Shown: positions 31,554 through 40,900 of the stretch, in pieces
Layout: the number at the start of each line of letters is the position of its first letter
Numbering within the stretch: position 1 is the first letter of the stretch
DNA from: RYN-230 sp963837335
GTDB lineage: Bacteria > Actinomycetota > Actinomycetes > Streptosporangiales > Streptosporangiaceae
DNA: 64,000 nucleotides
Direction of reading: 5' to 3'
NCBI GenBank assembly: GCA_963837335.1
Contig: CAWINS010000082.1
Location: 62,001 to 126,000, forward strand
The notes under the pieces: model-generated
What the model was told of the DNA's origin: nothing
Database searches by the model: none
What the model saw: only the letters and a program-made list of their open reading frames with translations
Position numbers and translations under genes: made by a program

Positions 31554-33365
31554 TCAGATGCCAGTGGTGGCGCGGGGGTAGGCGACCGCGGGGTCGGTGA
31601 TCACGTTGACCAGGTAGGGCACCCCGGACTCGAAGGCCCGGCGCAGCGCGGGGCCGATATCGCCCGGCCGGGTGACCAGTTCCCCCGCGCCGCCCAGCGC
31701 GCTGACCACCTCGTCGTACCGGCACTGGGGCTGCAGGTCGGCGGCCACGTCGTAGCCGTAGAGCGCCCGCATGGGGTGCTTCTCCAGGCCCCAGATCCCG
31801 TTGTTGCCGCAAACCATGACCACGGGCAGCCCGTGCCGGACCAGCGTGTCCACGTCCATCAGCGAGAAGCCGGCCGCGCCGTCCCCGAGCAGCAGCACCA
31901 CCTGGTCGGCGGGACGGGCCAGCCGGGCCGCGATCGCGTAGCCCAGCCCGGTGCCCAGACAGCCGAACGGCCCCGGGTCGAGCCACCCGCCGGGGCGTCC
32001 CGGCTCGATGCACTTGCCGGCGTAGGACACGAAGTCCCCGCCGTCGCCGATCACCACGGCGTCGTCGTCCAGCATCCTGGCCAGCTCGCCGTAGATGCGC
32101 ATCGGGTGGATGGGGCTGGCCTCGCTGGCCAGCAGCGGGGCGTCGGCGGCCACCGCGCCCCGGGCCGCGTCCTGCAGCCTGGGCAGCCAGGACTCCTCCC
32201 ATGCCAGCCCGGGCGGGCCGGGCCGGCCAGGCGGCCGGGTCGGCCAGGGCGGTGAAGAACGCGCCGAGGTCACCGGCGTAGCAGGCCGCCAGCTGGGCGT
32301 GCGCCGCGATCTGCCCCGGCGCGTCGGCGACATGGACCACGGCTGGTTTTCGTTGCGGATCATTCTGGTCGCCGAACGCGCCATAACCGAGCCGGAAGTC
32401 GAGCGGCGTGCCCACCACGACGACCAGGTCCGCCTCCCGGAACGCGGCCGACCGGGCGCGGGTGACCAGCAGCTCATGACCCCGGGGCAGGATGCCGCGG
32501 CCCTGGCCGTTGGCGATGACCGGCAGCCGCAGTTCCTCGGCCGCGGCCCGGGCGGCCTGCTCCGCGCCGCCCATCCACACGTCCGAGCCGAGCACCAGCA
32601 CCGGGCGCTGGGCCGCCGCGATCAGCCGCGCGATGGCCGCTGCCGCCTCCGGGTCACCCGGCGCCGCAGTGTTAGCCAGGCCCGGGTTAGCCAGCCCGGG
32701 GTCAGCCAGGCCGGGGTCAGCCGTCCCGGAGGGCCCGGGCCGGGCGGCCCGCACCCGTGTGCCGCCCGGCCCGAAGCGCGCCGGCCCGGCCCCGGCTCCC
32801 GGGGAGCCGGGCCGAAGAGGGCCTCCAGGGCTATGTCCACGAAGACCGGGCCGCGGTGCGGCGCGGTGGCCAGCCGGAACGCCTCATCCACCCCGGCGCC
32901 GATCTTCGCGGTCTCGTGCTCGGTCCAGGCTGCCTTGGTGATGGGCCGGAGCAGTTCCGGGTGGTCGAACTCCTGCAGGCTGCCGGAACCCCAGCGCCCG
33001 TCGGGGGCCCGGCCGCCGAGGATCACCACCGGCGAGCCGTTGAACTGGGCCGTGGTGATGGCGCTGACGCCGTTGGTCACCCCGGGCCCCGCGGTCAGCA
33101 CGGCCAGGCCGGGGAGACGGGTCAGCCGGGCGGTGGCCTCCGCGGCGAAGACCGCGGTCTGCTCGTGCCGCACGTCCAGCAGCCGCATCGGCGGGTCCAT
33201 GTGCACGGCCGCGTCGTACAGCGGGAACACATGCCCGCCGGACAGCGTGAACATGGTGTCCGCACCGTTGGCCCGGGCCGCCGCCGCCGCCAGCGTGCCC
33301 CCGTGCCCAGTTCCTGTCGCGCCCAGTTCCCTGATGCACGGTGCCCTGTTGCCCGGTGCCTTCAC
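31554..33365 (-). CDS. Acetolactate-synthase-like thiamine diphosphate enzyme, two frameshifts
   Basis: Three consecutive frames make one ALS-like protein. Part 1 (33365 to about 32760) has MFTLSGGHVFPLYDAAVH, the catalytic Glu in DVRHEQTAVFAAEATARL and LAVLTAGPGVTNGVSAITTA. Part 2 (about 32750-32230) is the central domain with RPVLVLGSDVWMGGAEQA and FREADLVVVVGTPLDFRLGY. Part 3 (about 32220-31554) holds the ThDP motif LLLGDGAAGFSLMDVDTLVR to VCGNNGIWGLEKHPM. Indels near 32745-32810 and 32200-32240 lie in GC-rich runs. True ALS function is uncertain; no IlvN or IlvC is adjacent. Confidence 0.8.
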
Positions 33366-33466
33366 GTGCCGCGCCCTCGGTCATGCGGTGATGTTACCAG
33401 CTAGTAGCTTTCGGAAACAGGTGCCGGGCCCGGAGGGGGGTGGCGGGCCCGGCACCTGCGCCGGGA

Positions 33467-35116
33467 TCAGCCGGCGTCCGCCGCCCCGGCCGCGACCGGA
33501 ACGGGCTCCGCGGTGGCGGGTTCCGGGTCGGCCACGAACTCATGCGGCCGCGTCTCGTCCGACCCGTCCGGCACCTTGAACGCCCGGAACAGCAGGGTCA
33601 GCAGGGTCGCGATGACCAGGTTGATGACCAGCCCGGTAAGCCCGATGTAGATGGTGTGGTTGATCACCGGCACCGTGTCCGTGGACGCGCCGAAGTGCGT
33701 GCCCGGTTTGCCGGGGGCCGGCAGCCGGTACGCGGCGATGGTGCCGAACACCATGGCCACCGCCCAGCCGATGATCAGCGCCCAGCGGTGGAACCACCGG
33801 GTGTACAGGCCGGCCACGATGGCCGGGAACGTCTGCACGATCCAGATACCGCCCAGCAGCTGGAGCTGGATGGCGTACGTCGAGTTCACGAAGATCACGA
33901 ACAGCAGGGCGCCCAGCTTGACCACGAGCGAGGCCCACTGGGATACCTTGGTCTGCTCCGCGTTGCTGGCGTTCGGCCGGATGTACTCCTTCCAGATGTT
34001 GCGGGCGAACAGGTTCGCGGCGGCGATGGCCATGATGGCCGCCGGGACGAGCGCGCCGATGACGATGGCCGAGAAGCCGATGCCCGCGAACCAGCTCGGG
34101 AAGATCGACTGGAACAGGAACGGCACCGCCAGCTGTGCGTTCGCGCCATGGGCCTTGACCTCGGCGGGCACCCCGGGCGCGGCCAGGGCCATATAGCCGA
34201 GCAGCGCGATCAGGCCGAGCACCAGCGAGTAGGCGGGGAGCGCGGCGACATTGCGCCGGATCACGTTGCGCCGGTTGGCCGCGAATACGCCCGTGATGTT
34301 GTGCGGGTACATGAACAGGGCCAGCGCCGAGCCCAGGGCGAGCGTCGAGTAGGCCCAGAACCCGGCCGGCTCCAGGATCAGGCTGCCGTTCGGCTTGCCC
34401 GTCTTGGGGTTGGTCGCCTTGAGGTGGGTGTCGGCGACGCTGAAGATGTGCCCCCAGCCGCCCACCCGGATCGGGATGTAGATGATCGCCACGATGATCA
34501 TCACGTAGATCAGCGTGTCCTTGATGAACGCGATCAGCGCCGGGGCCCGCAGTCCGGACACGAACGTATAGCCGGCCAGGATGAGGAAGGCGATGATCAG
34601 CGGCAGGTCATGCAGGAACCCGCTGGTGGAACTGCCGCCGATGCCCATCACGGTCAGCACGGACTGGATGCCAACCAGTTGCAGGGCGATGTAGGGCATG
34701 ACGGCGAGGATGCCGGTGAAGGCCACGGCGAGGGACAGCCCCCGGGAGCCGTACCGACCGTGGATGAAATCTGCCGGGGTGATATAGCCGTGCACCCGGG
34801 CCACGGACCACAGCCGGGGCAGGAACACGAACACGATCGGGTAGACCATGATCGTGTAGGACAGGGTGAAGAACCCGGCCGCCCCGGTGCCGAAGACCAG
34901 GGCCGGCACCGCGATGAATGTGTAGGCAGTATACAGATCGCCGCCGAGCAAGAACCAGGTGACAAAGGTGCCGAAGCCCCTGCCGCCGAGCCCCCACTCG
35001 TTGAGGTGCAGTACGTCCTCGGCCCGGCGCCACCGGGCCGCTGCGAACCCGACCACCGTGACCAGGGCGAACAGGAAGATCAGGATGCCGAACGAGACCC
35101 AGTTGACGTTGCTCAC
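33467..35116 (-). CDS. mctP: Monocarboxylate permease, sodium:solute symporter family (MctP-like)
   Basis: 549 residues with about 13 membrane helices. The N-terminus NVNWVSFGILIFLFALVTVV is followed by WGLGGRGFGTFVTWFLLGGD, RLWSVARVHGYITPADFIHG and later GIGFSAIVIGALVPAAIMAI with an SSS-like signature. MctP of rhizobia takes up lactate, pyruvate and alanine. It is coupled by ATGA to the upstream DUF3311 partner, a standard pair. A short Pro/Ala/Glu-rich cytoplasmic tail ends the protein. Confidence 0.92.
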   Translation of the reverse strand: MSNVNWVSFGILIFLFALVTVVGFAAARWRRAEDVLHLNEWGLGGRGFGTFVTWFLLGGDLYTAYTFIAVPALVFGTGAAGFFTLSYTIMVYPIVFVFLPRLWSVARVHGYITPADFIHGRYGSRGLSLAVAFTGILAVMPYIALQLVGIQSVLTVMGIGGSSTSGFLHDLPLIIAFLILAGYTFVSGLRAPALIAFIKDTLIYVMIIVAIIYIPIRVGGWGHIFSVADTHLKATNPKTGKPNGSLILEPAGFWAYSTLALGSALALFMYPHNITGVFAANRRNVIRRNVAALPAYSLVLGLIALLGYMALAAPGVPAEVKAHGANAQLAVPFLFQSIFPSWFAGIGFSAIVIGALVPAAIMAIAAANLFARNIWKEYIRPNASNAEQTKVSQWASLVVKLGALLFVIFVNSTYAIQLQLLGGIWIVQTFPAIVAGLYTRWFHRWALIIGWAVAMVFGTIAAYRLPAPGKPGTHFGASTDTVPVINHTIYIGLTGLVINLVIATLLTLLFRAFKVPDGSDETRPHEFVADPEPATAEPVPVAAGAADAG

Positions 35117-35394
35117 AACGCCTCCCCGCTGCCGCTCATGGGCGGCGAGGAGGGCCGGCCGTCAGCCGGCGGGCGGGCGACCCGGGTGGTGATCAGGTAG
35201 CAGATCGTGGTCAGCAGCGCGACGACCGGGACCCACAGCAACTGGTACCAGTAGAAGAAGGGGAAGCTGCCGAGCTTGGGGGCGCTGCGGGCGTAGATCG
35301 GGACGATGAGGGTCCCGAGCACCGCAACTAAAAGCAGGATCGTGACTAAGATCCAGGCGCCGGTGCGGCGGGTTGGGGGGCCGGAGTGCGTCAT
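35113..35394 (-). CDS. DUF3311 small membrane subunit
   Basis: 93 residues from ATG 35394, which has AGGGAGA upstream; a longer frame to 35442 is less likely. Two membrane helices are clear (WILVTILLLVAVLGTLIVPI and FYWYQLLWVPVVALLTTICY), with the loop YARSAPKLGSFPFFYW typical of DUF3311. Such proteins accompany MctP-type symporters and may be needed for their assembly. The stop and the mctP start overlap as ATGA. Confidence 0.92.
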   Translation of the reverse strand: MTHSGPPTRRTGAWILVTILLLVAVLGTLIVPIYARSAPKLGSFPFFYWYQLLWVPVVALLTTICYLITTRVARPPADGRPSSPPMSGSGEAL

Positions 35395-35532
35395 CGCTTC
35401 GTCTCCCTGTGTGGGTCGTCCACGTGCCTTCCGCCGGGCCACGGCGTGGGGCGGGCGGCGCGCGCGTGACGTATGTCACGGTGTTGACGTATATGGTGCG
35501 ACGAAATGACCCAGGCTGCAACGGTTTGCGGA

Positions 35533-36030
35533 TCAGTGATCCCAGCGGATCAGGGTCGCGGTGGCCTGGTAGTCCTTGCCCGGTCCCTGCACCTGCCAGC
35601 GCTCTTCCATCGCGTTCTCGCTGAGCACGAGGTAGGTGATCTCGTAGCGGTCCGCGCGGCACTGGTGCACCGCCACGCAGCGGCCGGAGCGCAGATCAAG
35701 CTGGTAGAAGAGGTGGCCGTCCGCGAACCGCACGTCGACCGTGCCGTCGGGCCGCCCCTGGTAGCGGAGGGTGCGGGTGGCCGGGCCGGTATGCGTGCCG
35801 AAGCGCAGCTCGCCGGTCTCCAGGTAGCAGAGTGCTGGCCCGGACGGGGCCGCCCCGGGATCGTCCGGTTGGCTGAGCGCCGGTTCGGCGGGCGCCGGTT
35901 CGGCGGGCGCTGGTTCGCTGAGCGTGGCTGAGCCGGTGAACCGTCCCTGCGTGCCCGAACGGTGGTCGGCCAGCACCCGTTCGATGCGCCAGTGTCCCGC
36001 CGCGAAGGCGAGCGTGTCGCTTACCCGCAT
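35533..36030 (-). CDS. DUF6314 family protein
   Basis: 165 residues. The N-terminus HWRIERVLADHRSGTQGRFT, the middle RTLRYQGRPDGTVDVRFADG, and the C-terminus ENAMEERWQVQGPGKDYQAT fit DUF6314, a lipocalin-like beta-barrel family of unknown function. A Pro/Ala/Glu repeat (PAEPAPAEPA, about 42-51) expands the first loop. The start is ATG 36030. It is divergent from bioY with 122 bp between them. Confidence 0.82.
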   Translation of the reverse strand: MRVSDTLAFAAGHWRIERVLADHRSGTQGRFTGSATLSEPAPAEPAPAEPALSQPDDPGAAPSGPALCYLETGELRFGTHTGPATRTLRYQGRPDGTVDVRFADGHLFYQLDLRSGRCVAVHQCRADRYEITYLVLSENAMEERWQVQGPGKDYQATATLIRWDH

Positions 36031-36152
36031 AGTTCGCCATTGTGACCGCTCCGGACGGCCTACCGGCCACCCGGTGCCTTGGACGGCACCGGTCAGCTTG
36101 GTATCGTCCCCCTCGGCTACCAGTACGTTCCCCCGCCTGAGGAGTCCTCCCC

Positions 36153-36770
36153 ATGTCTGATGCGGCCGCGCTGCGCCAGCGTTCCCCCCTGGTGCTTGCC
36201 GACCTGCTGCCCGGTGCGCTGGTCCGGGACACGCTCCTGGTCGTCGGGGCGGCCGGCTTTGTCGGGCTGCTCGCCCAGATCTCGATCCACCTGTCCTTCA
36301 CCCCCGTGCCCATCACCGGGCAGACCCTGGGTGTGCTGCTGGCGGGCGCGGCGCTGGGCTGGCGCCGGGCCGGGGCGGCGCTGGTCCTCTACGCGGTGGC
36401 CGGGCTGGCCGGGGTGCCCTGGTTCGCCGGGCAGGCCAGCGGCTACGTGGGTGCCTCCTTCGGCTACGTGCTCGGCTTCATCGCCGCCGCGGTCCTCTGC
36501 GGCTACCTGGCCGAGCGCGGCGCGGACCGTTCGGTGCTGCGGTCGGTGCCGGCCATGCTCGCCGGCGAGGTCGTCATCTACGCGTTCGGGGTGACCTGGC
36601 TGGCGCTGGACCTGCACCTCAGTGCCGCACAGGCGCTGTCGGAGGGCTTCACCCCGTTCGTGGCGGGCGACGCCATCAAGGCCGCCATCGCCGCCGGGCT
36701 GCTGCCCGGGGCCTGGTGGCTGACCGGGTACCGGCGCAACCGGACGACGCCCCGCAGCGAAGCCGCCTGA
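36153..36770 (+). CDS. bioY: Biotin transporter BioY
   Basis: 205 residues with six membrane helices. The family signatures are ISIHLSFTPVPITGQTLGVL, GAALGWRRAGAALVLYAVAG and FAGQASGYVGASFGYVLGFI, and the C-terminal FTPFVAGDAIKAAIAAGLLP. BioY is the substrate-binding component of an ECF transporter or works alone. No BioMN genes are adjacent. GAGG precedes the ATG. With the biotin carboxylase and carrier 5 kb upstream it makes biotin a theme of this stretch. Confidence 0.95.
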   Translation: MSDAAALRQRSPLVLADLLPGALVRDTLLVVGAAGFVGLLAQISIHLSFTPVPITGQTLGVLLAGAALGWRRAGAALVLYAVAGLAGVPWFAGQASGYVGASFGYVLGFIAAAVLCGYLAERGADRSVLRSVPAMLAGEVVIYAFGVTWLALDLHLSAAQALSEGFTPFVAGDAIKAAIAAGLLPGAWWLTGYRRNRTTPRSEAA

Positions 36771-36809
36771 GCTAACCGGGCCGCCTGAGCTAGCAGGCCC
36801 GGCTGACTA

Positions 36810-37586
36810 CTAGGGCCGGCGAAGCCGGGTGACCAGCTTGTAGCGGTCGCCCCGGTACTTGGACTGGGCCCACTCGACCGGCTCGGCCGAGGCGTCGAAC
36901 GCCTGCCGGGACAGCAGCAGCAGGGGCATGCCGACATCCACCCCGAGCAGCCGGGCGTCCTTAGGGTCGGCCAGCACCGTCTCGATGGTCTCCACCGCCT
37001 CGGTGAGCTGAACCCCGTAGGCCGAGGCCAGCGCCTCGTACAGGGACGCGTAGCGGTCCAGGTTCCGGCGCAGTCCCGGGAACCGGCGGGCGGGCAGGTG
37101 GGAGGTGTCGGTCGACATGGGCTCCCCGTCGGCCAGCCGCAGCCGGTGGATACGCAGCACCCGGCTGCCCGCCGGGATGGCCAGCAGCTCGGAGAGCTGC
37201 GCGTCGGCCGGCACGTAGCTGGTGTCCAGGATCCTGGTCTGCGGGTGCAGCCCGTGCGCCCGCATCCCCTGCGTGTAGCTGGCCAGCTCGAGCAGCTGCG
37301 CGACCTTGGGCTTGGCCACGAAGGTCCCCTTGCCCTGCAGGCGCAGCAGCCGGCCTTCCACCACCAGCTCGGCCAGGGCCTGGCGCACCGTGGTCCGCGA
37401 CGTCCCGTACTGCTGGGCCAGCTCGCGTTCCGGCGGCACCGGGCTGCCCGGGGCCATGGCCTGGGTCAGCTCGAGCAGCTGGCGCTTGACCGCGTAGTAC
37501 TTGGGGATCCGGGGCGACGTCGGGCCGGGCGGTGTTGAGCCGGGCGGGGCGGGCTCACCGTCGCGGATGGCAGGGGACGCTGTCAC
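36810..37586 (-). CDS. dasR: GntR/HutC regulator, DasR orthologue
   Basis: 258 residues. The winged helix has KYYAVKRQLLELTQAMAPGS, PVPPERELAQQYGTSRTTVR and QALAELVVEGRLLRLQGKGT; a UTRA effector domain follows (about 100-250), with VLRIHRLRLADGEPMSTDTS and the end AQSKYRGDRYKLVTRLRRP. The whole protein strongly resembles Streptomyces DasR, the N-acetylglucosamine-6-phosphate-sensing regulator of chitin use and development. A Pro-rich N-terminal leader (about 1-25) is extra. No das or nag genes are in the window; it would act at distant dre sites. Confidence 0.9.
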   Translation of the reverse strand: MTASPAIRDGEPAPPGSTPPGPTSPRIPKYYAVKRQLLELTQAMAPGSPVPPERELAQQYGTSRTTVRQALAELVVEGRLLRLQGKGTFVAKPKVAQLLELASYTQGMRAHGLHPQTRILDTSYVPADAQLSELLAIPAGSRVLRIHRLRLADGEPMSTDTSHLPARRFPGLRRNLDRYASLYEALASAYGVQLTEAVETIETVLADPKDARLLGVDVGMPLLLLSRQAFDASAEPVEWAQSKYRGDRYKLVTRLRRP

Positions 37587-37693
37587 GGGTCACTTCCTTC
37601 CGCAGCAAACTGCGTTCCGGACATGATCCCTCATCAGGAGCGGACTCGCTTGCCCAGGACCGTCAGGTGGCCCGGATAAGCGATGATGGCAGG

Positions 37694-39241
37694 GTGCCCA
37701 CGCTGAATGACCTCGCCCGCCGCCACACCGCGCTGACGTCGGCCGACATCGACTGGCTGCACGCCCTGGTGTCCGACTGGCAGCTGCTGGCCGACCTGTC
37801 CTTCGCTGACCTGGTGCTGTGGGCGCCACTGCAGGACTCGTCCGGCTGGGTGGTGCTGGCCCAGATGCGCCCGACGACCGGGCCGACCACGTTCCACGAC
37901 GACGCGGTGGGCACGTTCGCGCCCACCGGGGCCCGGCCCTTCCTGGAATCGGCCCAGCGGGAGCGGCGGATCTGCCGCGAAGGCGATCCGGAATGGACCC
38001 GCGGCGTGCCGGTCCGCCGCGAATCGATTCCGGTCACCCGCGAGGGCCAGGTCATCGCCGTTATCGAGCGGAGCACCAACCTGAGCTCGGCGCGCACGCC
38101 GAGCCGGCTGGAGCTCACCTACCTCAAGGGCGCGGACGACCTGGCCCAGATGGTCGCCTCGGGCATGTTCCCCTGGCCGGGCCAGCAGCCCGCGCTGGTC
38201 CGTTCCCCGCGCGTCGGGGACGGTCTGCTCCGGCTCGGCCGTTCCGGCAAGGTCAGTTACGCGAGCCCTAACGCCCTCTCGGCGTACCGCCGGCTTGGCC
38301 TGGCGGCCGATCTGGTGGGGGCGGAACTGGGCCCCCTGACCGCCCGGCTCTGCGCGCCAGGCCGGCCGACCGACGATTCCCTGATGGTCACCGCCAGCGG
38401 CCGCGCCCCGCGCGAGACCGAGGTGGAGGGGAACGGGTCCGTGGTCCAGCTCCGGGCGATCCCGCTGGTGGTCAACGGCCTGCGCACCGGCGCGCTGGTC
38501 ATGGTCCGCGACGTGACCGAGTTGCGGCACCGCGAGCGCGAGCTGATGACCAAGGACGCCACCATCCGGGAGATCCATCACCGGGTCAAGAACAACCTGC
38601 AGACCGTGGCCGCGCTGCTGCGGCTGCAGTCCCGGCGGCTGGACGAGCCGAAGGCGCGGGCCGCGCTGGACGAGGCGGTACGCCGGGTCGGCTCCATCGC
38701 CACCGTCCACGAGACGCTCTCGCACGCTCCTGAAGAGATCGTGGACTTCGACGACGTCGCGGCGCGGGTCGCGGCCATGGCGGGGGAGGTGTCCGCGGCC
38801 GAGGCCCGGGTCAAGCCGGTGCTGCTCGGCAAGTTCGGGCTGCTGCCCTCCGCGGTGGCCACGCCGCTGGCCCTGGTCCTGGCCGAGTTGCTGCAGAACG
38901 CGCTGCAGCACGGGCTGGCGCCGTGCGGACCGGAACTGGCTCCGGGCCTGGACGGGCTGCTCGAGGTCTCCGTGGACCGCAGCCAGGAGCGGCTGACCGT
39001 GATCGTCCAGGATAATGGCGTCGGATTGCCGGAAGAATTCGATCTGGATTCGGCCACGAGCCTGGGCCTGCAGATCGTCCGGACGCTCGTGGTCTCCGAG
39101 CTCGGCGGCCGGCTGGAGGTCAAGCCGAGGGCGGGCGGCGGCACCAAGGCCGTCGTCGACCTGCCGCTGGACGCGGGAGCGCCGTTATCGGCCGGGGCCG
39201 CCCCGGTTCGTCCGCTGGGCCAGGCGGATCCTGCGGGTTAG
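37694..39241 (+). CDS. PdtaS-like sensor histidine kinase
   Basis: 515 residues from GTG 37694 (VPTLNDLARRHTALTSADID). The order is a GAF-like histidine-kinase N domain (about 1-150), a PAS domain (about 180-285), then HisKA_2 with REIHHRVKNNLQTVAALLRL (phospho-acceptor His near 295) and an HATPase with LAELLQNALQHGLAP and VIVQDNGVGLPEEFDLDSAT. No membrane helix is present, as in mycobacterial PdtaS, whose partner PdtaR is an RNA-binding antiterminator; no pdtaR is adjacent. It lies next to whiB1 as in other actinobacteria. Confidence 0.92.
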   Translation: MPTLNDLARRHTALTSADIDWLHALVSDWQLLADLSFADLVLWAPLQDSSGWVVLAQMRPTTGPTTFHDDAVGTFAPTGARPFLESAQRERRICREGDPEWTRGVPVRRESIPVTREGQVIAVIERSTNLSSARTPSRLELTYLKGADDLAQMVASGMFPWPGQQPALVRSPRVGDGLLRLGRSGKVSYASPNALSAYRRLGLAADLVGAELGPLTARLCAPGRPTDDSLMVTASGRAPRETEVEGNGSVVQLRAIPLVVNGLRTGALVMVRDVTELRHRERELMTKDATIREIHHRVKNNLQTVAALLRLQSRRLDEPKARAALDEAVRRVGSIATVHETLSHAPEEIVDFDDVAARVAAMAGEVSAAEARVKPVLLGKFGLLPSAVATPLALVLAELLQNALQHGLAPCGPELAPGLDGLLEVSVDRSQERLTVIVQDNGVGLPEEFDLDSATSLGLQIVRTLVVSELGGRLEVKPRAGGGTKAVVDLPLDAGAPLSAGAAPVRPLGQADPAG

Positions 39242-39299
39242 CCACATAGAGCGGCCACCGCCCGGCTCGCGGACGGTGGCGCTCATTCGCGCTGGGCTC

Positions 39300-39554
39300 T
39301 CAGGCGTGGGCGCGAGCGCGGATCCGGCTGGCCCGCCGCTTGAGAGCACGCCGCTCGTCTTCGCTCATGCCGCCCCATACCCCGGCGTCCTGGCCGCTCT
39401 CGAGCGCCCACTGCAGGCAGGCCTCAATCGCAGGGCATCGGCGGCATACCTGCTTGGCCTCGTCGATCTGGAGTAGCGCGGGTCCGGTGTTCCCGATCGG
39501 GAAGAACAGCTCCGGGTCCACGTCACGGCAGGCGGCGTCGTGGCGCCAGTCCAT
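39300..39554 (-). CDS. whiB1: WhiB1-type iron-sulfur regulator (WblE)
   Basis: 84 residues from ATG 39554; AGGAGG is 10 bp upstream, so the earlier GTG at 39563 is too close to be used. Cys9, Cys37, Cys40 and Cys46 bind a [4Fe-4S] cluster, and GVWGG (58-62) is the turn that contacts the sigma-A C-terminal domain. The basic tail LKRRASRIRARAHA binds DNA. The near-full match to WhiB1 suggests an essential, nitric-oxide-sensitive regulator. It converges with the PdtaS-like gene. Confidence 0.95.
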   Translation of the reverse strand: MDWRHDAACRDVDPELFFPIGNTGPALLQIDEAKQVCRRCPAIEACLQWALESGQDAGVWGGMSEDERRALKRRASRIRARAHA

Positions 39555-39900
39555 GCGGTCCACTCCTCCTATGGCGTCCGGGCCGAGGCCCAGGGTGGTG
39601 ACCCCGCTCGCGAGCTTGTGAACGAATTCACGAGCCAGGTCATATGTCGGGAGCCGTGTAGCTTCCCGGGGTTTGTACAGTCACACATCTATTCGAGCCA
39701 GCGGCCCCCACTGGGCTCCGGTCCGAGGCCTTGGAATCAGGACATCAACGCCAAGACCTGCAGGATGACGGCGCATGGCACCGCTCACCCGAACCGGGTT
39801 CTAGCCTGTCAAGCGCCCGAATCAAACGCAAGACTATTCGGCAAAGGTTCAGCTGGATTTCGGTGTCTGATAGGTCACATCTTTCCCTGTTGCGGGCGAC
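39555..39900. other. Intergenic region upstream of whiB1
   Basis: 346 bp, clearly less GC-rich than the coding sequence, containing the strong AGGAGG of whiB1 at its left end. It probably holds the whiB1 promoter and the 3' end of the lipid kinase transcript. I see no complete CRP-type site or hairpin. Confidence 0.5.
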
Positions 39901-40869
39901 TCAGGCAATTACCCGTAGAGCGCTCGGAACAGCGCGAAACGTGACACTCTCATGCTCGCCCACGTACTCCCCGTCCACCTGGAGCGCGACCGGCCGGTCC
40001 GAGCGGAGCGTGAAGGCGGGCTGGTCGTGCAGGCTGACCACGTCCCGGCCCCGGGGTGGCTCGCCGTCCTGGGTGAACATCTGGCGGAGCGCGTTCAATG
40101 TGCCTATCGTCCGCATTCGCCGGAGCGCGAAGATGTCGAGCCCGGTGTCGAAACTCGCGCCCGGGCTCGGATTGACCGGCCGGCGGCCCAGGTAGGTCCA
40201 GGGTGACGTGTTGGAAATAATGCCGAGGAACAGGTGCCCGAGCGGGGGTTGGCCGTCCCGTTCCAGGGTGAGCCGGGGGTGGCGGCGGTCGGTGACCCAG
40301 TAGAACTGGCGCAGCGCGGTCCGCAGGTACAGGCCGGGGGTCAGGGTCCGGCCGTGCTCGCGCATGCCCTCGATCACCCGCACCGTTTCGGCGTCCAGGC
40401 CCATCCCGGCGTTAAAGGTGAAGTAGCGATCCAGGCTGGCTCCCGGGGGGGCGCCCGGGCTGGTGTGGCCGGGACTGGCACAGCCCAGGCCGACGCGCCG
40501 GTCCCGGCCCGTCCGCAGCGCCTCGAGGATCCGCCCGGTCGCGTCAACCGGGTCGGCGGGCAGGCCCAGTGCGCGGCTGAACACGTTGGCGTTGCCGCCC
40601 GGGACGGGAGCGAAGCCCGGGTCCGTCCCGGGCTTCAGGCCGTGCAGCAGGCCGTTGACGGCCTCGTTGACCGTGCCGTCCCCGCCGAGCGTGAAAATGA
40701 GCTGGAAGCCGTCTGAGGCGGCCTTGCGGGCCAGGGTGCCCGCATGACCCCGGTAGCGTGTTTCCGCGACTTCCAGTTCCATCTGGGATGCGAGAGCATG
40801 CGTGATGACGTCCCGGCGCAACTGGGTGGTGGCCGTGGCGTGCGGGTTGACGATCAGGAGCGCGGGCAC
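39901..40869 (-). CDS. Diacylglycerol/lipid kinase family protein
   Basis: 322 residues. The N-terminal kinase core shows LLIVNPHATATT, the nucleotide-binding FTLGGDGTVNEAVNGLLHG and PVPGGNANVFSRALGLPADP; the C-terminal beta-sandwich ends QVDGEYVGEHESVTFRAVPS. Members phosphorylate diacylglycerol or related lipids at the membrane. An expanded Gly/Ser/Pro loop follows residue 130. It is divergent from the small membrane gene at 40901, and with that one forms part of the conserved whiB1-to-sigma interval. Confidence 0.92.
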   Translation of the reverse strand: MPALLIVNPHATATTQLRRDVITHALASQMELEVAETRYRGHAGTLARKAASDGFQLIFTLGGDGTVNEAVNGLLHGLKPGTDPGFAPVPGGNANVFSRALGLPADPVDATGRILEALRTGRDRRVGLGCASPGHTSPGAPPGASLDRYFTFNAGMGLDAETVRVIEGMREHGRTLTPGLYLRTALRQFYWVTDRRHPRLTLERDGQPPLGHLFLGIISNTSPWTYLGRRPVNPSPGASFDTGLDIFALRRMRTIGTLNALRQMFTQDGEPPRGRDVVSLHDQPAFTLRSDRPVALQVDGEYVGEHESVTFRAVPSALRVIA

Positions 40870-40900
40870 GGGCTCAGGTTAGCGACGAGGGGTACGAGAG

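Noticed and set aside
33440..35200. 586-codon plus-strand ORF opposite mctP
   Set aside because: Shadow of a membrane protein gene; its own translation has no domain.
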